Numbered from the stretch's first letter, positions 36,325-50,096 are shown. The stretch is DNA of 64,000 nt from Balanoglossus misakiensis (GCA_040954595.2 CM082594.2:9610001-9674000), one strand, 5' to 3'. Numbers and translations are program-made. Notes: generated by a model from the letters alone, not told the origin.

Positions 36325-37648
36325 ATGGCAGAACAGCAGATCAAGAAACAAAAGCTAGATCACCATGGTGACCAGATGGTGGATGGGAGTGTGATGCATT
36401 GCCATGGCAACCTTTATCCAGATGTTGCTAAGTGTCCTATCAGCCACAGAGCGATTGACTACAACTCCAATGACAGATCTGAAACTCATTTTTGTCGCCA
36501 AATTTCATCCTCTGGCAAGTTGGGTCACACGGAAACAGGCGATAATGCAGCACCAACCAATAAGAATCAAGAGCAGACACAAGGAGCAACTCAGACCGCA
36601 AAAGGACCAACACCATTCAATGAGATTCTAGTGCAACCTGTAAAGATAGAAAGCAAAAGTCCATCTGTTTCTGGAAATGATAAAACTGAAGTACCTCCAA
36701 CAACTCAAGACAAAGATTCAAAAGATACCCACAAGATTGAAGCACTGCCAGAACCAACGTATGAAAATTCTTATGCAGAAAAGCTGCTTGGAATAGAAGA
36801 TGAATTATGCCAGTCTTTGAATCATTTATTTTTCTATGAACCTGTGAGCCATGTCTACAACCCACTCATTTATGCCAGCGAAACACATTCCAAGTTTGTC
36901 AGAAAGTACTGCAAATCAACAAAACCAATTCTGTTTCTTGGGATGAACCCAGGACCGTATGGGATGGCTCAGAACGGGGTATGTATTTCACGGAATAATT
37001 CAAAATCATCCTTGTGCAGTAAAACTTTGGCATTATATCATAGACAAGTATCTATACTTTTTGAATTCTGTTTTTTATCAGGTTCCATTTGGGGAGGTGT
37101 CTGTCACCCAAGACTGGCTAGGTATCACCGGTCAGGTAAGAAAACCTGCCCGGGAGAATCCCAAGAGACCTATATTGGGGTTTAATTGCACACAGAGTGA
37201 AGTAAGTGGCAAACGTTTCTGGGGGCTCTTCAGAAATCTCTCCAAAACTCCAGAGACGTTCTTCAAGTACAGCTACGTTCACAACTACTGCCCTCTAGTG
37301 TTCATGGCCGCCTCCGGAAAGAACGTCACCCCGCCGACCATACCCATGATACAACGCATGCCACTGTTGTCTATTTGTGATGCTGCGTTGTGCGAGGTCA
37401 TACAGTTGCTGAAGGTGAAGGTCGTGGTGGCTATTGGTCGCTTTGTGCAGGACAGAGCTGCTCACGCTCTCAGAGATCAAGGTATTCGTGATGTCCGCAT
37501 CGAATTCTTGATGCATCCAAGCCCCATCAATGCCAAGGCCAACAAGTGTTGGAATGAATTTGCTATGAATCAGTTGTCAGAGTTGAATGTCTTGAAGTAT
37601 CTTGCACCAGCAGAAGAAACTCAGGATGAGAAAACTGAGCAAAAATAA
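36325..37648 (+). CDS. SMUG1: Single-strand-selective monofunctional uracil-DNA glycosylase
   Basis: Base-excision repair enzyme that removes uracil and 5-hydroxymethyluracil from nuclear DNA. Exons 36325-36978 and 37082-37648, GTATGT-AG intron in phase 0, give 406 residues. Motif 1 GMNPGPYGMAQNG at 206-218 (Asn208 aligns with the catalytic-pocket Asn of SMUG1) continues across the intron as VPFGEVSVTQDWLG. Motif 2 HPSPINAKANK starts at His363. KYSYVHNYCPLVFM and TPPTIPMIQRMPL are also typical of SMUG1. Vertebrate SMUG1 is about 270 residues; here an additional N-terminal region of about 130 polar residues precedes the domain, starting MAEQQIKKQKLDHH with a possible nuclear signal. The start is the first ATG after the acceptor at 36287. 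The 5' leader exon holds a uORF. Confidence 0.95.
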
Positions 37649-38783
37649 ATAATAAAGGTATTACCTAGAACACACAGAGGTGATAGGTACAATTTCAGAC
37701 CAACAGCATATCTCTGTTCCAGAGGTCTTGTCAAATCATTGGTAACCCCTCGTTTCAAAATACCAAAATTATGTGTTTTATATCTGAAGTTTAAAACTGC
37801 TGATCCCTAGCAAGTATACTTTGCCAAATTAAGGTTTTGAATTTAGGATTTGACCGTTGTTTCAGTGATATATGTGACCGTAGACAGGTCTATACTGTGA
37901 CCAGTGCTTTGTGACATGGGACACAATTTGGAAGTTTTCAAACAGTGAAAAGTACTTAATTTCATTCAGGGAGAAAACGGAACTTAAAGCAGGTGTAAAA
38001 TTTGTCTTTATTTTCAAAGACTTGCTTATAGTAATGTAGTTGTATTAAGTGCAATTTGTTTTTAGTGAACTTATCATGCTTGGTGCTATTCAGTTCTGTG
38101 GGATCATTTGAGTTCTTCAGTATTGATTCAGTTTGATAGATAGAACTATTACAAGTTGAAAAACAAAGGCGACTTCAGTCCTATGTGGAGAAATGGAATG
38201 TATCTGTTGGTAACATTATTCTGTAAGCTGTAAGCTTTTATTGCAGAAGACTGGAGTAGTGTACTATGACCTCTAGCCATGAACGTTTCTTGCATAGTAG
38301 TATTATAGTTGTGTTCTGTATTTGTATATTTTGCTCCATATTTGTGCAAAATAAAAGTCAGTTGTGCAAATGTTGTATATGGTTAGACCATCCATGGGTT
38401 TAGAAGATAAATAGACTTTGTTTTAGTTTAGCAAAATAGACAAGATTTCAACTCACAGGTGACAATTTGATTTGGAGACAAATTTATTATCAAAATGTAC
38501 AACTTACTGTCAGTAGAAAAAGATTACAATACAGGTAAGTACTGACTTCTAAGGAAGTTTTCTTTACAAAACCAAATTTCACAGTAATATTTTTCTGATG
38601 ACATCTTAGCTATGCTGAAATTAATAAGATATTGTTTAAGTGCATAATTGATTGGTCAAATTACACATCTACATTAGATTCTACAAAAGATACCAGTTGA
38701 TAAAAATTTGACAATTTCAGCTTCATTTGTTATTTTTTAATTTAAAATTATTAACAGTTTTACTTTACATATTTACAGAGTTT
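37649..38783. other. SMUG1 3' UTR and convergent spacer to IQCB1
   Basis: AT-rich 3' sequence. AATAAA at 38350-38355 (plus) suits SMUG1; TTTATT at 38483-38488 (AATAAA on the minus strand) suits IQCB1 about 300 bases after its stop. The two genes end about 130 bases apart. Nothing coding seen. Confidence 0.6.
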
Positions 38784-41700
38784 TTAGAAGACTTTGAAGT
38801 TGTACTCTTCTTCTTGGTAGATTTCGTTGTCAGGGAGATCATGCTCATCCAGTTTCCTCCACCACGGCTGTTGAAGTCTCTTCACTGTTTCGTTGTGGTT
38901 TTCCTTGGCTTTTGTTGCTATGGGCAACGACCTACTCATGTAAGTATACAGGTCTCTTTCCTTGGCCTCACTAACTTTGGGTGAATCTACAAAGAGAGGG
39001 GCAGAGATAGATAGACAGACAGAAAGTGGTGATTACTTTAAGGTAGAATGCGCCGCGGAAATACAAGTCTGAAAAAACAAAATGGCTGCCAATCTCTGTG
39101 TTAACTCTATTGAGAAAAAATCAAGAAGTGATTTTTATGAAAACAAGACATTGAACACCCTTGTTGTTCTGTATTTTCCAAAAGACTCTTAACCCACTTC
39201 AATGAAAAAGAAGGCTTTTGTAAAACTCACTAATGATGAGGTCTGCATCTGACTTGAGTTGAGCTAACAAGGCTTCCCTTCTCTGTTCAGACTGTCTTGT
39301 GATTCGGCTCAGCATCAAATGTCTTGTCAACATCTCCTGGGCTTTGTCGTGCAGCTCCGTCACTTCCTGCATATTCTTGCATTCTTTCTGTCGAGAAAAT
39401 ACATGGAAAATGTCTGGTCATGTTCTAGTCACTTGAAAACACTCATTCTACAATTTGCATACACACAGATACACGAAAATACCAGGATGAAAGGTCACAC
39501 AGGGGTCATACTTACAGGATGTTCCTCTCTCCTTTGATTGATCATTTCCTGTATCTCCACTCTTCTCTCATCGGTCAACCCTGGTGGCGCTCTCCACGCT
39601 ATCACTTCATTCCTCTGCGCATCCAGTTTATCCAGGAATTTCCGTGCCTAAAAAACACAAACATAACAAAAAAGCCATTAAAAAATTCTCTGTTAAAACT
39701 GAACATTCCTCCTATTCTCATCTCCGTTCCATATACATGTAGATTATAGCTGTGCATGTACATGACTTATACTCACAGCTCTCTGTATTGCAATGGCTGC
39801 CCTGAATTGCACAGCCGTGGCTTTAGTCAATCCATACTTCTTCCTTGCAAGAACACCTTTCCATCTTGCTTGGATCTTGATGGCTGCTGTGATCTGTGAC
39901 ACTTCCAAATATTTATTCACCTCACCTTGATTAAAACAAATTGTAATTTTAAGTATATTGGCCAAAAATAAGATGGGGTTTTACAGCATAAATATGGTAG
40001 CAATTTCCAAGAAATACACTGGATTTGGCCGTGACTTACTAGGATGAAGGGCTGCTATCATATTCAGTTGCTTCTCTCTCGTTTCTCGAATTGCTCTTCT
40101 GTGAGCAACCAGCAACTGGTGTTGTAATTCTCTCTGGATTCTGTCCTCTTCCAATCTTCGTTGTTTATTCTCTTGTCTTCCTCTAAAAACGCAAAGTAGG
40201 TAAAGAAAGTGATGCTTTAAAGCAAGATAAAATGTCACACCAAAGCATTGCAGTTTTAAGCATATCTTTGAATCCAACACAGGAGAGACTTTTTGTGGAT
40301 CTCATGATTCAAGGTAGCATGACATGCAACTAACCGAAAACTTCTCTGGAATGTCTTCATGGCTTTATCAGCTTTCCTCAGTTGTTTCCTGGTTTTGAAG
40401 CTTTTCCAGACGGCCTGTATGGTAGTGGCTGCCCTGTGCATTCTCTGCAGAAGATGTGAAAAGTTTCACAGTGGGTAATACAGTGAATGTATGTGGCATA
40501 CACAGAAGAGAGATTGGGAAGTGGGTTAGAAGATAATTGGAGTATCTTACCTGCATTTCAGCTTGATGAGCTGATCCTGCATCTAATAGCATCAAGAGTT
40601 TCTTTAAATCTCGGCCAAATCCTTTCCCAGTCCATTTACTCAGCAGTGGTCGTAAACCCCTGTAATACAAACAGCACTAACTTCAGATCCGTTCTTACCG
40701 GAATCAGGATAAACTCATGTATCTGCCCACTGAGACACTGAAATATCTCTAAGTATCTGGGTGCATTAAAGGGGAAGCTACTGGTACTCTGAACAGACCT
40801 AAATGTAAATGTAGTTTTATTGAACTCACTTGTATCTGGAATACAACAGCTGTATCATGGGTTGATGGACATCCGCCGCAGCCAGCAGTGCCCTGGTGGC
40901 TGCAGCTCCAGTGTCTGCCTCAGTAAATGCTGACAGTTTGTATACCAACTCATCCAGTATACTAAACATCACTTTCTCATCCAAGCTACTCAGTACCTGG
41001 CTGAAACGAAAAGAAATAGAAACATTTAGATTTTTGTCATGGCCAAAAAGATGAGGGAGAGTTCAGATACAGTCACATGACAATTACACATTCAGGTCTG
41101 AAGAAGGGAAAAGATGGATGTACTCACGTATTTGCTCGGAGCATGGATTGTACAAGTGTCATCAGAGTAATAGATGTCTCGGTGTCATCTGTAATCATCA
41201 TCTGTAATAAGTAGTTTGACCTAAGAACTAAAAGAGACAGTCAAATATCAGTCAAACTGAAATGGCTTTTGATTTCAGTGGCAAACAAACTCCTCGTAAG
41301 TCACTCAGCTCGAACACACGTCTGACAACACCTTGCCACTGAACTGAAACAGTGCCTACCATTAGCTGCCAGGAATGGATGGCCTCCAACAAGAAACTTC
41401 ATTTCATCCATGATATCTCTGAAGTTCTTGATGAGGTCATCTTTCAGTGTCAAGGTCTGTTCAGGAATCTTGATGTATCTGTGTTGTATGTTTCTGGACA
41501 AGATGAGCAATCTCTCAATAACATCCGGTAGAAATATTCCATAGTACTCATGTGATTCCTGTGGGTCTATTCCAACTGAGGCGTGGCTGAAAAAAAAATG
41601 AAATGAGAAGTGCATGTTTAACGAGAGTCATGATCAAGTGTTAACCCTTTCACCATCGTGGTTTGGTCCAAATCCATAGTTTTCTGTAGTAAAGCTGGAC

Positions 41701-42277
41701 CTCTATAGAGAGAAATGGGATGGAAGGACACACATAACATGTTGAACCTACCAAACAATTTTTGCCAAGGCAGCAGCCGTGTTCCATTTCCCTGAGATTT
41801 GTGAGAAGTCTTGTTTCAATGCAATCAGTACACTCTGCAGTAACTCATACTTCCAAATATCAAGCTTGAGCTTTGTTGACTTGGCTGAACCAGGTACAAC
41901 ACTATCAAGAATGTCTGGAAAGAAATCAAAAGGAAAACGTGTATTGTTGAATCCAGAATAAGCTGTCGACACATGAAATTGAATTTTGACTCATATGAGC
42001 GTTTGTTGTCATAGCAACTGTACGACCAAATCTTGATATGTCGCCTGTGTAGTTTGACTACCGGACAGTGGTACAGCAAAATGCACGGAAAATGACAATC
42101 ATACTGCAAGTACTTCGAATGACTTATATATGAATACAAATGATCGAATATATGTGGAAAAAAATCGAAATTACTTTGCAAACCCAGCAATAAGATTGGT
42201 ACGTTTCGATCTGTTGTCTCGGTCACTTGAGTAGCTAGATCGATCACACGCTTGTCCTCGAAAACGTCTGATGCCAT
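38784..42277 (-). CDS. IQCB1: IQ calmodulin-binding motif protein 1 (nephrocystin-5)
   Basis: Ciliary and centrosomal scaffold (NPHP5) that binds calmodulin and CEP290. Twelve coding exons: 42175-42277, 41752-41914, 41360-41586, 41128-41227, 40830-41000, 40551-40659, 40335-40444, 40040-40182, 39777-39925, 39516-39647, 39231-39387, 38784-38986. All are GT-AG and phase-consistent, giving 588 residues (human 598). The N-terminal half is an all-helical repeat domain, with KYELLQSVLIALKQDFSQI and FLVGGHPFL matching the family. The IQ motifs are AATTIQAVWKSFKTRKQLRK near 296-315 and AAIKIQARWKGVLARKKYGL near 389-408, followed by AAIAIQRA. A charged coiled coil (about 325-375) separates them. The C-terminus keeps the family's PWW(K/R)KL motif at 562-567. 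Head-to-head with the COX14-like gene. Confidence 0.93.
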
Positions 42278-43029
42278 CTCTGATCTCTGGTTCGCCTAAA
42301 GCATGTTACAGGATGTATGTAATTTGCGGACAAAATGCACAGAATGCTGCAAATTACAGCTCTACGATCTCAAAACGTGAAAACTGAAGCTGTCCCAACT
42401 CGTTTGTTTTGGAATTTGAAAATCTGGGCGAGGGCGCTGTGCTACTCAGTATCTTTATTTTCAAACTGTGTGTTCGGATTTTAGCGATATGCGTGTAATT
42501 AATGCTGTGAACTATCTTAAAATTTATTTTATGGCAATTCTGTCGCAAATCGTTTGAGATAAACATTATTCTTTATTACCAATCAGTATGCGACACAAAG
42601 AAATGTCGATAGACTGGTTTACGAATCGGAGGTCGGATAGAACCAAATGTAACCCTATCAAGTGGCAAGAACACGTTTTCTGAAGAGGAACTTAGAAAAC
42701 AACCAACTTTTAAGCCACATATACGGCCAGGTATTGTATAACATTTCTCCCTGTTCGTTGTATCAAACTAAACTGAACAGATGAATTGCAGTGAGCATGA
42801 CCTTGTACAAAATCAAAGACCTGCGGGCATGATGTGTATGTAGCAGAATATGACACGTATGTCTACAGCTAGTTGCTACAGTACATGTACTGTATTAGAA
42901 AATCTTGCTGTTGTTTTTTTTCCGTAATACGATCTTCACAAGAGAAGTGGAATTCAGAATTGCAAGCTGACAAAAGTACTTCATGTTGTTTTACTTCCCC
43001 CTTTCTCAGGAAGCACCTTGTCTGCAAGA
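42278..43029. promoter_or_regulatory. Divergent region between IQCB1 and COX14-like gene
   Basis: Holds the IQCB1 promoter and the promoter plus leader of the COX14-like gene. A good acceptor (CCCCCTTTCTCAG, ending 43009) lies 20 bases before the COX14 ATG, so its leader is probably spliced; a possible donor GTATTG is at 42731. No other gene seen. Confidence 0.45.
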
Positions 43030-43227
43030 ATGGTGTCTGGAAAGAAGCTGGCAGATATTGGTTACAAGACATTTACCATTTGCATGCTGGGACTGACTGG
43101 CTATGGAGCAGCCCTGCTCACCAGAAGAGTTTACCTTTTCTTTCAGAAGAAAAAGATGATGCAGGAACAAGGACTTTTAGAAGCTGCCATACAATCTCAG
43201 GCAGAAGAGCCAACAACGTCAAATTGA
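43030..43227 (+). CDS. COX14: Cytochrome c oxidase assembly protein COX14
   Basis: Small inner-mitochondrial-membrane protein that couples COX1 synthesis to complex IV assembly. The 65-codon ORF starts MVSGKKLADIGYKTFTICML, very close to the vertebrate COX14 start (a Gly-Lys-x-Leu-Ala-Asp-Ile-Gly-Tyr-Lys signature). One membrane segment spans about residues 14-32, then RRVYLFFQKKK, and the tail is polar (57 residues in human, 65 here). The ATG at 43030 is the first after a spliced leader acceptor at 43008-43009; the upstream in-frame TTG is not needed. The coding sequence is a single exon. Confidence 0.88.
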   Translation: MVSGKKLADIGYKTFTICMLGLTGYGAALLTRRVYLFFQKKKMMQEQGLLEAAIQSQAEEPTTSN

Positions 43228-44406
43228 TGTCATGGACAGTTTTTGTTCGAACCTTATCAATATTGACATCTGAGAACGGATGCATCCAGAAAAAGCCATG
43301 AGGAGTGTCCGTTTGTCTAAAATGTTGAACATCAGAAACAATACGATGCATATGTGAAGTGAAATTGTTTTTGTGCGCATTTTTCTGGAAGAACTTTGCA
43401 AATAATGACACCCTGGATTTTGATTGCAGTATGCGATGAAAAGTTCATCAACTTGAAGTGAAGACATGACTTTGATCTGTTCAATTTAATCTTCCCCGTT
43501 ATTTCCTGTGCGTGGTCAATGTGTCAGCAATGGGGCAGCAAGCCCAGTGTGTGGAATCTAGATCAATTTTCTAACTTACCACCCTAATTAAAGATCTGAT
43601 AATGTTTGGTAACTTAGTCTCATTAAAATAGTGACTTTTGAAAATCCAGGTATTTTCAACTTTTTTTTATAACTGAAAATGTATTGAATTGTTTGACCAT
43701 TTTGGTCACACATACACAGAGAAATTGCTACATCGACGATAGACAGAAGTTTTATTTCATTCTTATTTTTGTTTGTGTGCCAATCTATCCTTGTGTATGT
43801 AACTTCCCCAATAGAGAAATATTCCATCATATTTTCAATGTGCTTCTCCAGTTCTGTGCCAAGCTGAACAGAATTTGTGATGTCAAAAACAAACCATAGG
43901 TGATCAAGTAGTACATGTATGTATCAAAATGTGATTTTTGATGTAATCTGCTATTAAAGTAACCTTTGATCACAATCAGTAGAAGATGTTCTACTGTCTA
44001 TGCTTATCAGTTTGGAGATAGAATTTTTGCATGTGTAACAAATATTAAAGGTATACTTTTGATCGAGCTAATAAACATGATTTTCTTACAACTCCTGTAT
44101 TTCTGTGTCACTGTACACCCCGTCAACAGACATACTTGTGGATGGAATATCTCACTGTGTTGACCAAAGGGAGCAGAGTGTGATGCAGCTCATGAGCCAT
44201 TTTCACATGAGCCAGTTCTGTCGAACAAGACAAAATGTGATCCTACCATTTCTGGTTTTGTGAAGCGAATAAAACGTTGATATGTTCATCTGTATCGCAT
44301 GAGGGCGTCTATTATAAGGTGGAGGATCACTGGTGAACTTTGACCTTGCACGCAGCACATGCCTTTTTTCGCACAGCATCTTGGGATACATCCAGCTACT
44401 ACGATC
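43228..44406. other. COX14 3' UTR and promoter of the next gene
   Basis: 3' UTR of COX14 with AATAAA at 44070-44075 and at 44268-44273 as candidate poly(A) signals, then about 130 bases of GC-richer sequence before the ATG at 44407. Nothing else recognised. Confidence 0.5.
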
Positions 44407-44476
44407 ATGGCGGAAGCAAGCGAAGACATCAAACCTCCAGTACCCATCGGCACTTCTGTCGGCGAAGAGAATTCAG
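44407..44476 (+). CDS. First coding exon of an unidentified gene (partial)
   Basis: ATCATGGCGG opens a frame encoding MAEASEDIKPPVPIGTSVGE and then ENS, ending at an ATTCAG/GTCAGT donor after one base of the next codon (phase 1). The CpG-rich setting, the ATGGCGGA start context and the Pro-rich acidic N-terminus fit a true first exon. No downstream exon was found in the remaining 19.5 kb, so the first intron would exceed 19 kb. I do not recognise the family. Calling it an exon is inference from start context and donor only. Confidence 0.5.
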
Positions 44477-44804
44477 GTCAGTTCAGCGACTAAAGGGAGG
44501 GATAACATTTGTTTAGAATCAGTGCAATCGCCATATATGAACCGATCGGCAACGATCATTCAGTGGCGAGAGCGGTGATCATTTTAAAAATTCCCTCATC
44601 CTCTACCTACGTAGGCTTTTTCACACTGTGTGGTCGCTGAATAGGAAACCCTAGTTTCGCAAAAAGACCCAGTCCGGCACTCGTCATCACCACACAGCAG
44701 AGGGTTATAGGCTGTTGATAGGTCGATGCTGATTATTGATTGTTTTGTTACAGCAGTTTAAAAACAAAATTGTCCGACAAGTATTTACAGGGACGCGACT
44801 GTGT

Positions 44805-44878
44805 GAAATCGACACTAGTGCAACTAAATGAAATCGACATAGTGCAACTAAATGAAATCGACACTAGTGCAACTAAAA
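44805..44878 (+). repeat. Three-copy 24/25-bp tandem repeat
   Basis: Three near-identical units starting GAAATCGACA and containing TAGTGCAACTAAA, at 44805, 44830 and 44854; the middle unit lacks one base. The repeat lies 330 bases into the long intron. Confidence 0.9.
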
Positions 44879-47800
44879 CACACACATCCCAAGCCTCGAT
44901 ACAACATTATGATTGCCTTCTGACACGGTGTTCTTCCCAGAACATTTGAACTTGAAGAGTAGTGGCTACTACCTTTAATTTGAGGAAAACAATGACAACT
45001 CATTAGCATAACAATAATTTGTTTTGTTATGTAAATTATGCCACCAAGTTTTTCTGGGGAGAGCACTGCCTTCAGTTGGCATTTCAAAATGCTTGAGGGG
45101 TTCTCTTGACTTGAGTGTTTGTTTTAGTGATAATGCACCGACTTTCTCCTACTTCTGAATTAAATCTTTCCTGCCGAAAAGTGCGGCAAGTCATGAAAAT
45201 AACAATTTCTACATGCAGTAATGGATTGTATCAATTATGATATTAAATCCCTAGTTGAATCAGTGAGTTGAAGGAAATGAGAAACATGACAGGTATTAAC
45301 AAATGAAGTACACATCCCTTCAAAGTTCGATTTGATTTTAACTACAATAAAGGTTGGCATCAATGGTTAATAAATATTGACATAATAGAAAATTGTAAAC
45401 AATAATGTTTTGTTTACAATTTGGTTAACACTCAAAGGCCAAGTCATAAATGTGTTAATTGAGCTTTGTGTGATCCAACTGTAAACTCTTTCATGTTTAG
45501 TAAAAAATACCTTGGCATTAGTATTTGAAGCTCTTTGCAAAGAAAAAGTTAACTACAGTTCATGTTTTTACCTGATAATACTTAAAAGCAATTATAGGTG
45601 GTTAAGTTTGAACACCAGAGGGCACTGATGAATTCATATCACATGTGAGGTTTCATCCACTGCTGTTTAGTGATTTGGTTCCCCAGCAGGGGGAGGGGCC
45701 CCCCTCTAACCTACTGGGTGTCATACCTGTTTAGAGAGTGCCATCTTTCACTCACAGGTACAATATTGACAAAATCTTGCTTTTATTCTGTTGCACACGG
45801 CAACAACATAATACGTGAGTGCTGGTCGAGTATGATGGCCAATCAAGCTGTCAAAATTGAGCTGTGTCTTCATCTGTTGAACTCTGACACACACTAACAG
45901 ACGTAAACCAATTGTGACTATATATGAGCTGAATAATTATTTAGCTACTTTAATAATGTCCTCATTGCATCACCTGGCAAAATGTAACAAGTGTACACAC
46001 AGTTCCATTAAAACAAATTAAAGTCAGTTAACATTTCAGGTTTTCCTAATGACACAAAGATAACCTTGATATTTGAAGGGTTGTTTACACACACTCATTA
46101 GTTCAGAGATTTCCTTTACCATGCACTGTCTGGTATTTTGTTTGTTTATCCAGTTTTTTATTATTTCTGAGGTGGGCCAGCTTTTGATTCAGTTTTAATA
46201 AAATGCAAATCCCCATTTAATTGGGGTTGTCATGCCAGACCGTTGCTATGGCCTGGTTTGAGCTTCTTTGCAAGGCCAGTATGTATTTGTGTGTTAAGAT
46301 ATGATTGAAATACCACAATAGTAACACTGTTACTGTCTTTTGGAAATTGGTTGTCGTGTGGAGGTGTTCATTTTTGAACCATCGTGGATTGTGACATTAA
46401 ACAGTTTAATCTCACAAGAAAAAAAACATCATCTGATCACTGCACTTCCTTAGGCACCTGTGTTTCTTTGTTGTTGTTTTTTTACTTCCAGGAAATTAAT
46501 AAAATTCTAATTGGATCTAAAACCTGCTTGTAGCTACAATTTGAATGTTACAAAAGAAGAAAACTTATATAGTATATGCTCTGTTGCCCTAAATTTGAAT
46601 GACTTTCTCAGAGCTAAAAATATTTTTGTCCAACAAACAAATTCAGTTACTTGACCTGAATAAAGAAAGGTGACACAGATAATATAATACATATGACAGC
46701 ATCGCCACTAGAAATTTATTCTACCTGTGGTGTACAATTGCAGTAAGGAGAGGTATCAGGTAGGCATAGAAACCTGTTTATATGTTTGTCTTTTTTTTCA
46801 TCTAACATTATGAATACCAGTATTAACATCAACACCTGGTAACATATGTTACTGGTGAATTGTCTCTGTATCACAATAATGTGTGAATACAATGTGACAT
46901 TTCATCGCTGGTTTTATCCTATCCTGCGTTTTTATAAAACATGACCCCTGGATAGCTGAAATTAGTTCACTGAAAGACTTGATGGTATACTGCCTAAAAT
47001 ACCTGAATTTTGCTGCTAATACCTGTGACATGTTGTAATTTTTTCTGTAGATCCTATGAAAGAGACTAATGACCTCAAGGAATTGTCTCTTTTCAGTTAT
47101 ATGTAGTTGCATGTCCTATTTCATGTGCAGAGTTCAACCGCCTCATTGAAATGGGCACCAGGCAATTCCTTCTACCAAAGTTGATAAACCCTTGTCAATT
47201 TCTTTTGCAATCTTCCATGCTTATATGAACACCAAAGATACTCTTTGCTCTGTATTTTAGTTTGCAATGATATGTACACCCGTTGTGATTGCGGGATGTT
47301 ATCGCTCAGCAATTTCCCTTCTGCATGAAGAAGAGAAAATAACACTCAGCAGGCAAGTGAATGTTTCTTGGGTGTTTTTCTTGGAAGATTGGAAACATGG
47401 CAAGGGAAATGGATAGGGCTTTATCAACTTTCCTATTTGGAATTATGTGGCATAGACCCGCTGTGAAACTACTGGGACTAGACCATTATCTGCCTAGGAG
47501 GGATGTTAGCACTGAACAGTGAGGGGATATGATTTGTAACATTGTGAAATGACATGAAATGTAAAGGGTTGTGTTTGTACCCAGTTCTCTGATGGCAATA
47601 TTTGAAGAAAATGTTTTTTTAGTGTGACATATATTTGGAAGAACACCAGGCACTAAACTAGAAATGCCATCATCAGGTCTGGTACATAAACAAGCCACTC
47701 TCAGCCTTTCATTTCAAAAGCCAATGTTTTGATCCCACATGTGGGTCTTTCCTCATGGCACTATCATAAATGAAACAAAATGGGGTAAAAATCATGTGTT

Positions 47801-50084
47801 TGAATCAACCATGGACAAAATTCAGAAGCTAAAGTCAAAGATGAGCAGATGCTGGGGAAAAAAAGAAGAAAAAATGAACAGAAAATCTCTGAAAACTTAC
47901 TTTTGTGGAACAGGGAACTTGTTTTGTGGTCTTTGTGGGCTCAGAGGTGAAACATGGCATGATGGGAAGGGCTCCCTAGTGAGTTGTAAAGTGGTAGGGC
48001 TAGGGGGTCACCAGTGTTTTTAGTTGATATTTTGTGTGTGGAGGGTGTTCAATTTGGATATAATTTTCAGTTTGACTGATTTTCCTATTTTATCTTGTTT
48101 GGAAAAGATTTAAAAATACCTATGAAAGTGAAATTGCCAATGTTGTGATTGGAGCTGTAGAAATATTGGGCAACTAGTGGGTTTATTTATGTGTATCCTG
48201 TACAGATGTACAGGATAGTAGCTTTTGTTTTGTTTCTTCAAAATACAGCCAATTGCAATCATCACATTCCAGTGATGTGGTTGATAATGATACTGTTGGC
48301 TTGAATTAACATAAATTTGCATTGGTTGCTTTGTATACAGGGCTCCTATTGTCCTGTGGGTGAGGTGTTAATAGCAGTGTGTAATTTGATGAACAGTTTT
48401 CTGAGATCAGGTGGTTGGTGGTGGGCAGCAATTGGCCACTGTCTGTTTCATGACCCCCTGTGTGACCTCTACATCCTGGCATTTTGTTGATATGAGTTTG
48501 AATTCTGGAACAGCCAACCCTACCAGGGAATGTGTGCTCATCCAGCCCAGAGATAAAAAACAATTTGAATATTGTCTGTTACTAAAGGTTGAATGTTGTA
48601 TGTCACATTGAATGATGTATGATGTCATACCAACACAAAACACCAAGATGTAAGGTCACCCAGGGGTCCTGAAATTGCCTATTGGGATACTATTCTTAAT
48701 TGAGCTGAACTTTGTATTGGAAGAATACTCAATAAATGTCTAATGTAATTATGGTGATATCAGTATTTTTTTTCACACAGATGTGATACAGCCAACTGAA
48801 AACAGAAAATAAAATTAATAATTTGACTTTGATGCTGTGGGTCAGTGACTCAAATAACATCATGCTGGTGACCTTTGACCTAGCTCTAGCAAAGCTGATG
48901 GGAGTCACGTAGTTTGACATCATATATCATATCCCGTGAATTTTTTGTTTATTTTTAGAAGCTACAATCTTTGGTCTGGAAAAACGCTTGCTTCACTTCA
49001 GAATTGGGTTGCATCTAAAAAGAGCAATAGTTCGAACATCGGAATTTTCTGAGAAGTACGAAATAAACATAGATGTTACTTTTCATTGCTGTTGACAGTC
49101 TCAGATGACAATCTGTTCATTTTCCATAGTACCTATAAAAGTCATATTTTAAAGATAACAATGTGTAAATATTTTAAATATGTGTATTTACTATCTGTCG
49201 ACACAAGATACAGTCCCCAAGCATCACCGGGGAGAATAAGTGTAGATAGATAAGCTCGCTTGGCCAATGCAGAATATGAAAATTTGAAAGAAAAAGTTGT
49301 AAGCAACATCCTTCAAGCACACAATTTGTTCTTTCAACACTGTCCCACAATTTATGTATTAATTTCCAGCATTTGCATAAATCTAAAATTGGCGGTTGGA
49401 AGATAAAGTCAAGAAATATTAGAAAATATAAATGGTTTCATTATGCAGATTTATATCAATGGGTCCTGGAATGCACAGCATATGTATGTAGGATTGACAG
49501 ACGTAAATTATTTGTTGAAGGTTTGACGGCCTCTTTATCATCATGGCTAGCTTATACTGGTATCAGGATGCGCGCATATATTATCAGTTATTACTAATCA
49601 TCCATATGGTTGTCATCTACTTTGTGTAATCAGTCACACATGGTGAATCTCATGTTATATGCCAAGGCTTGGTGACCTTTCGTTTTTACGTTCACAATTG
49701 GATTCAAAATGAATCCTGATATTCAAGAAGACAACTTCATTATTTCTCAGGGACATTTATGATATTAATGATCTGTTCGGTTTTGATATATTATGATGGA
49801 AAAAAATTAAATGCATGGTGAATCAGAATGATTTTCTTCATACAGACATGATACATGTACTGCTGGGTGTTCTTGTCATTGGGTTGTAGCTATTTTACAT
49901 TTCTTATTTTTTATTTGACATTAAATCCACCCCTTTTCAAAATGTTGAAGTTTTCTGATATAAAATATTGTCAGTCACTATCAATTTATAGATAAAACCA
50001 CTTGTCAACCTTATTTTATGTGCTTGGCTCCCAAAAATGGCAGTGTTACTCAGAATCCTGAATTTGTTGAGTTGAGTGGATGGA

Positions 50085-50096
50085 GGGGGGGGGGGG
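50085..50096 (+). repeat. Poly(G) run of 12
   Basis: Homopolymer G tract in the long intron. Simple sequence only. Confidence 0.85.

Noticed and set aside
40368-40670. 100-codon minus-strand ORF read as one piece
   Set aside because: It spans IQCB1 exon 6 plus read-through intron; only 40551-40659 is exonic.
41202-41221. Acceptor TTATTACAG directly before ATGATG in IQCB1
   Set aside because: It gives a phase mismatch with the upstream exon and drops the conserved VLRSNYLLQ segment; the acceptor CTCTTTTAG at 41228 restores both.
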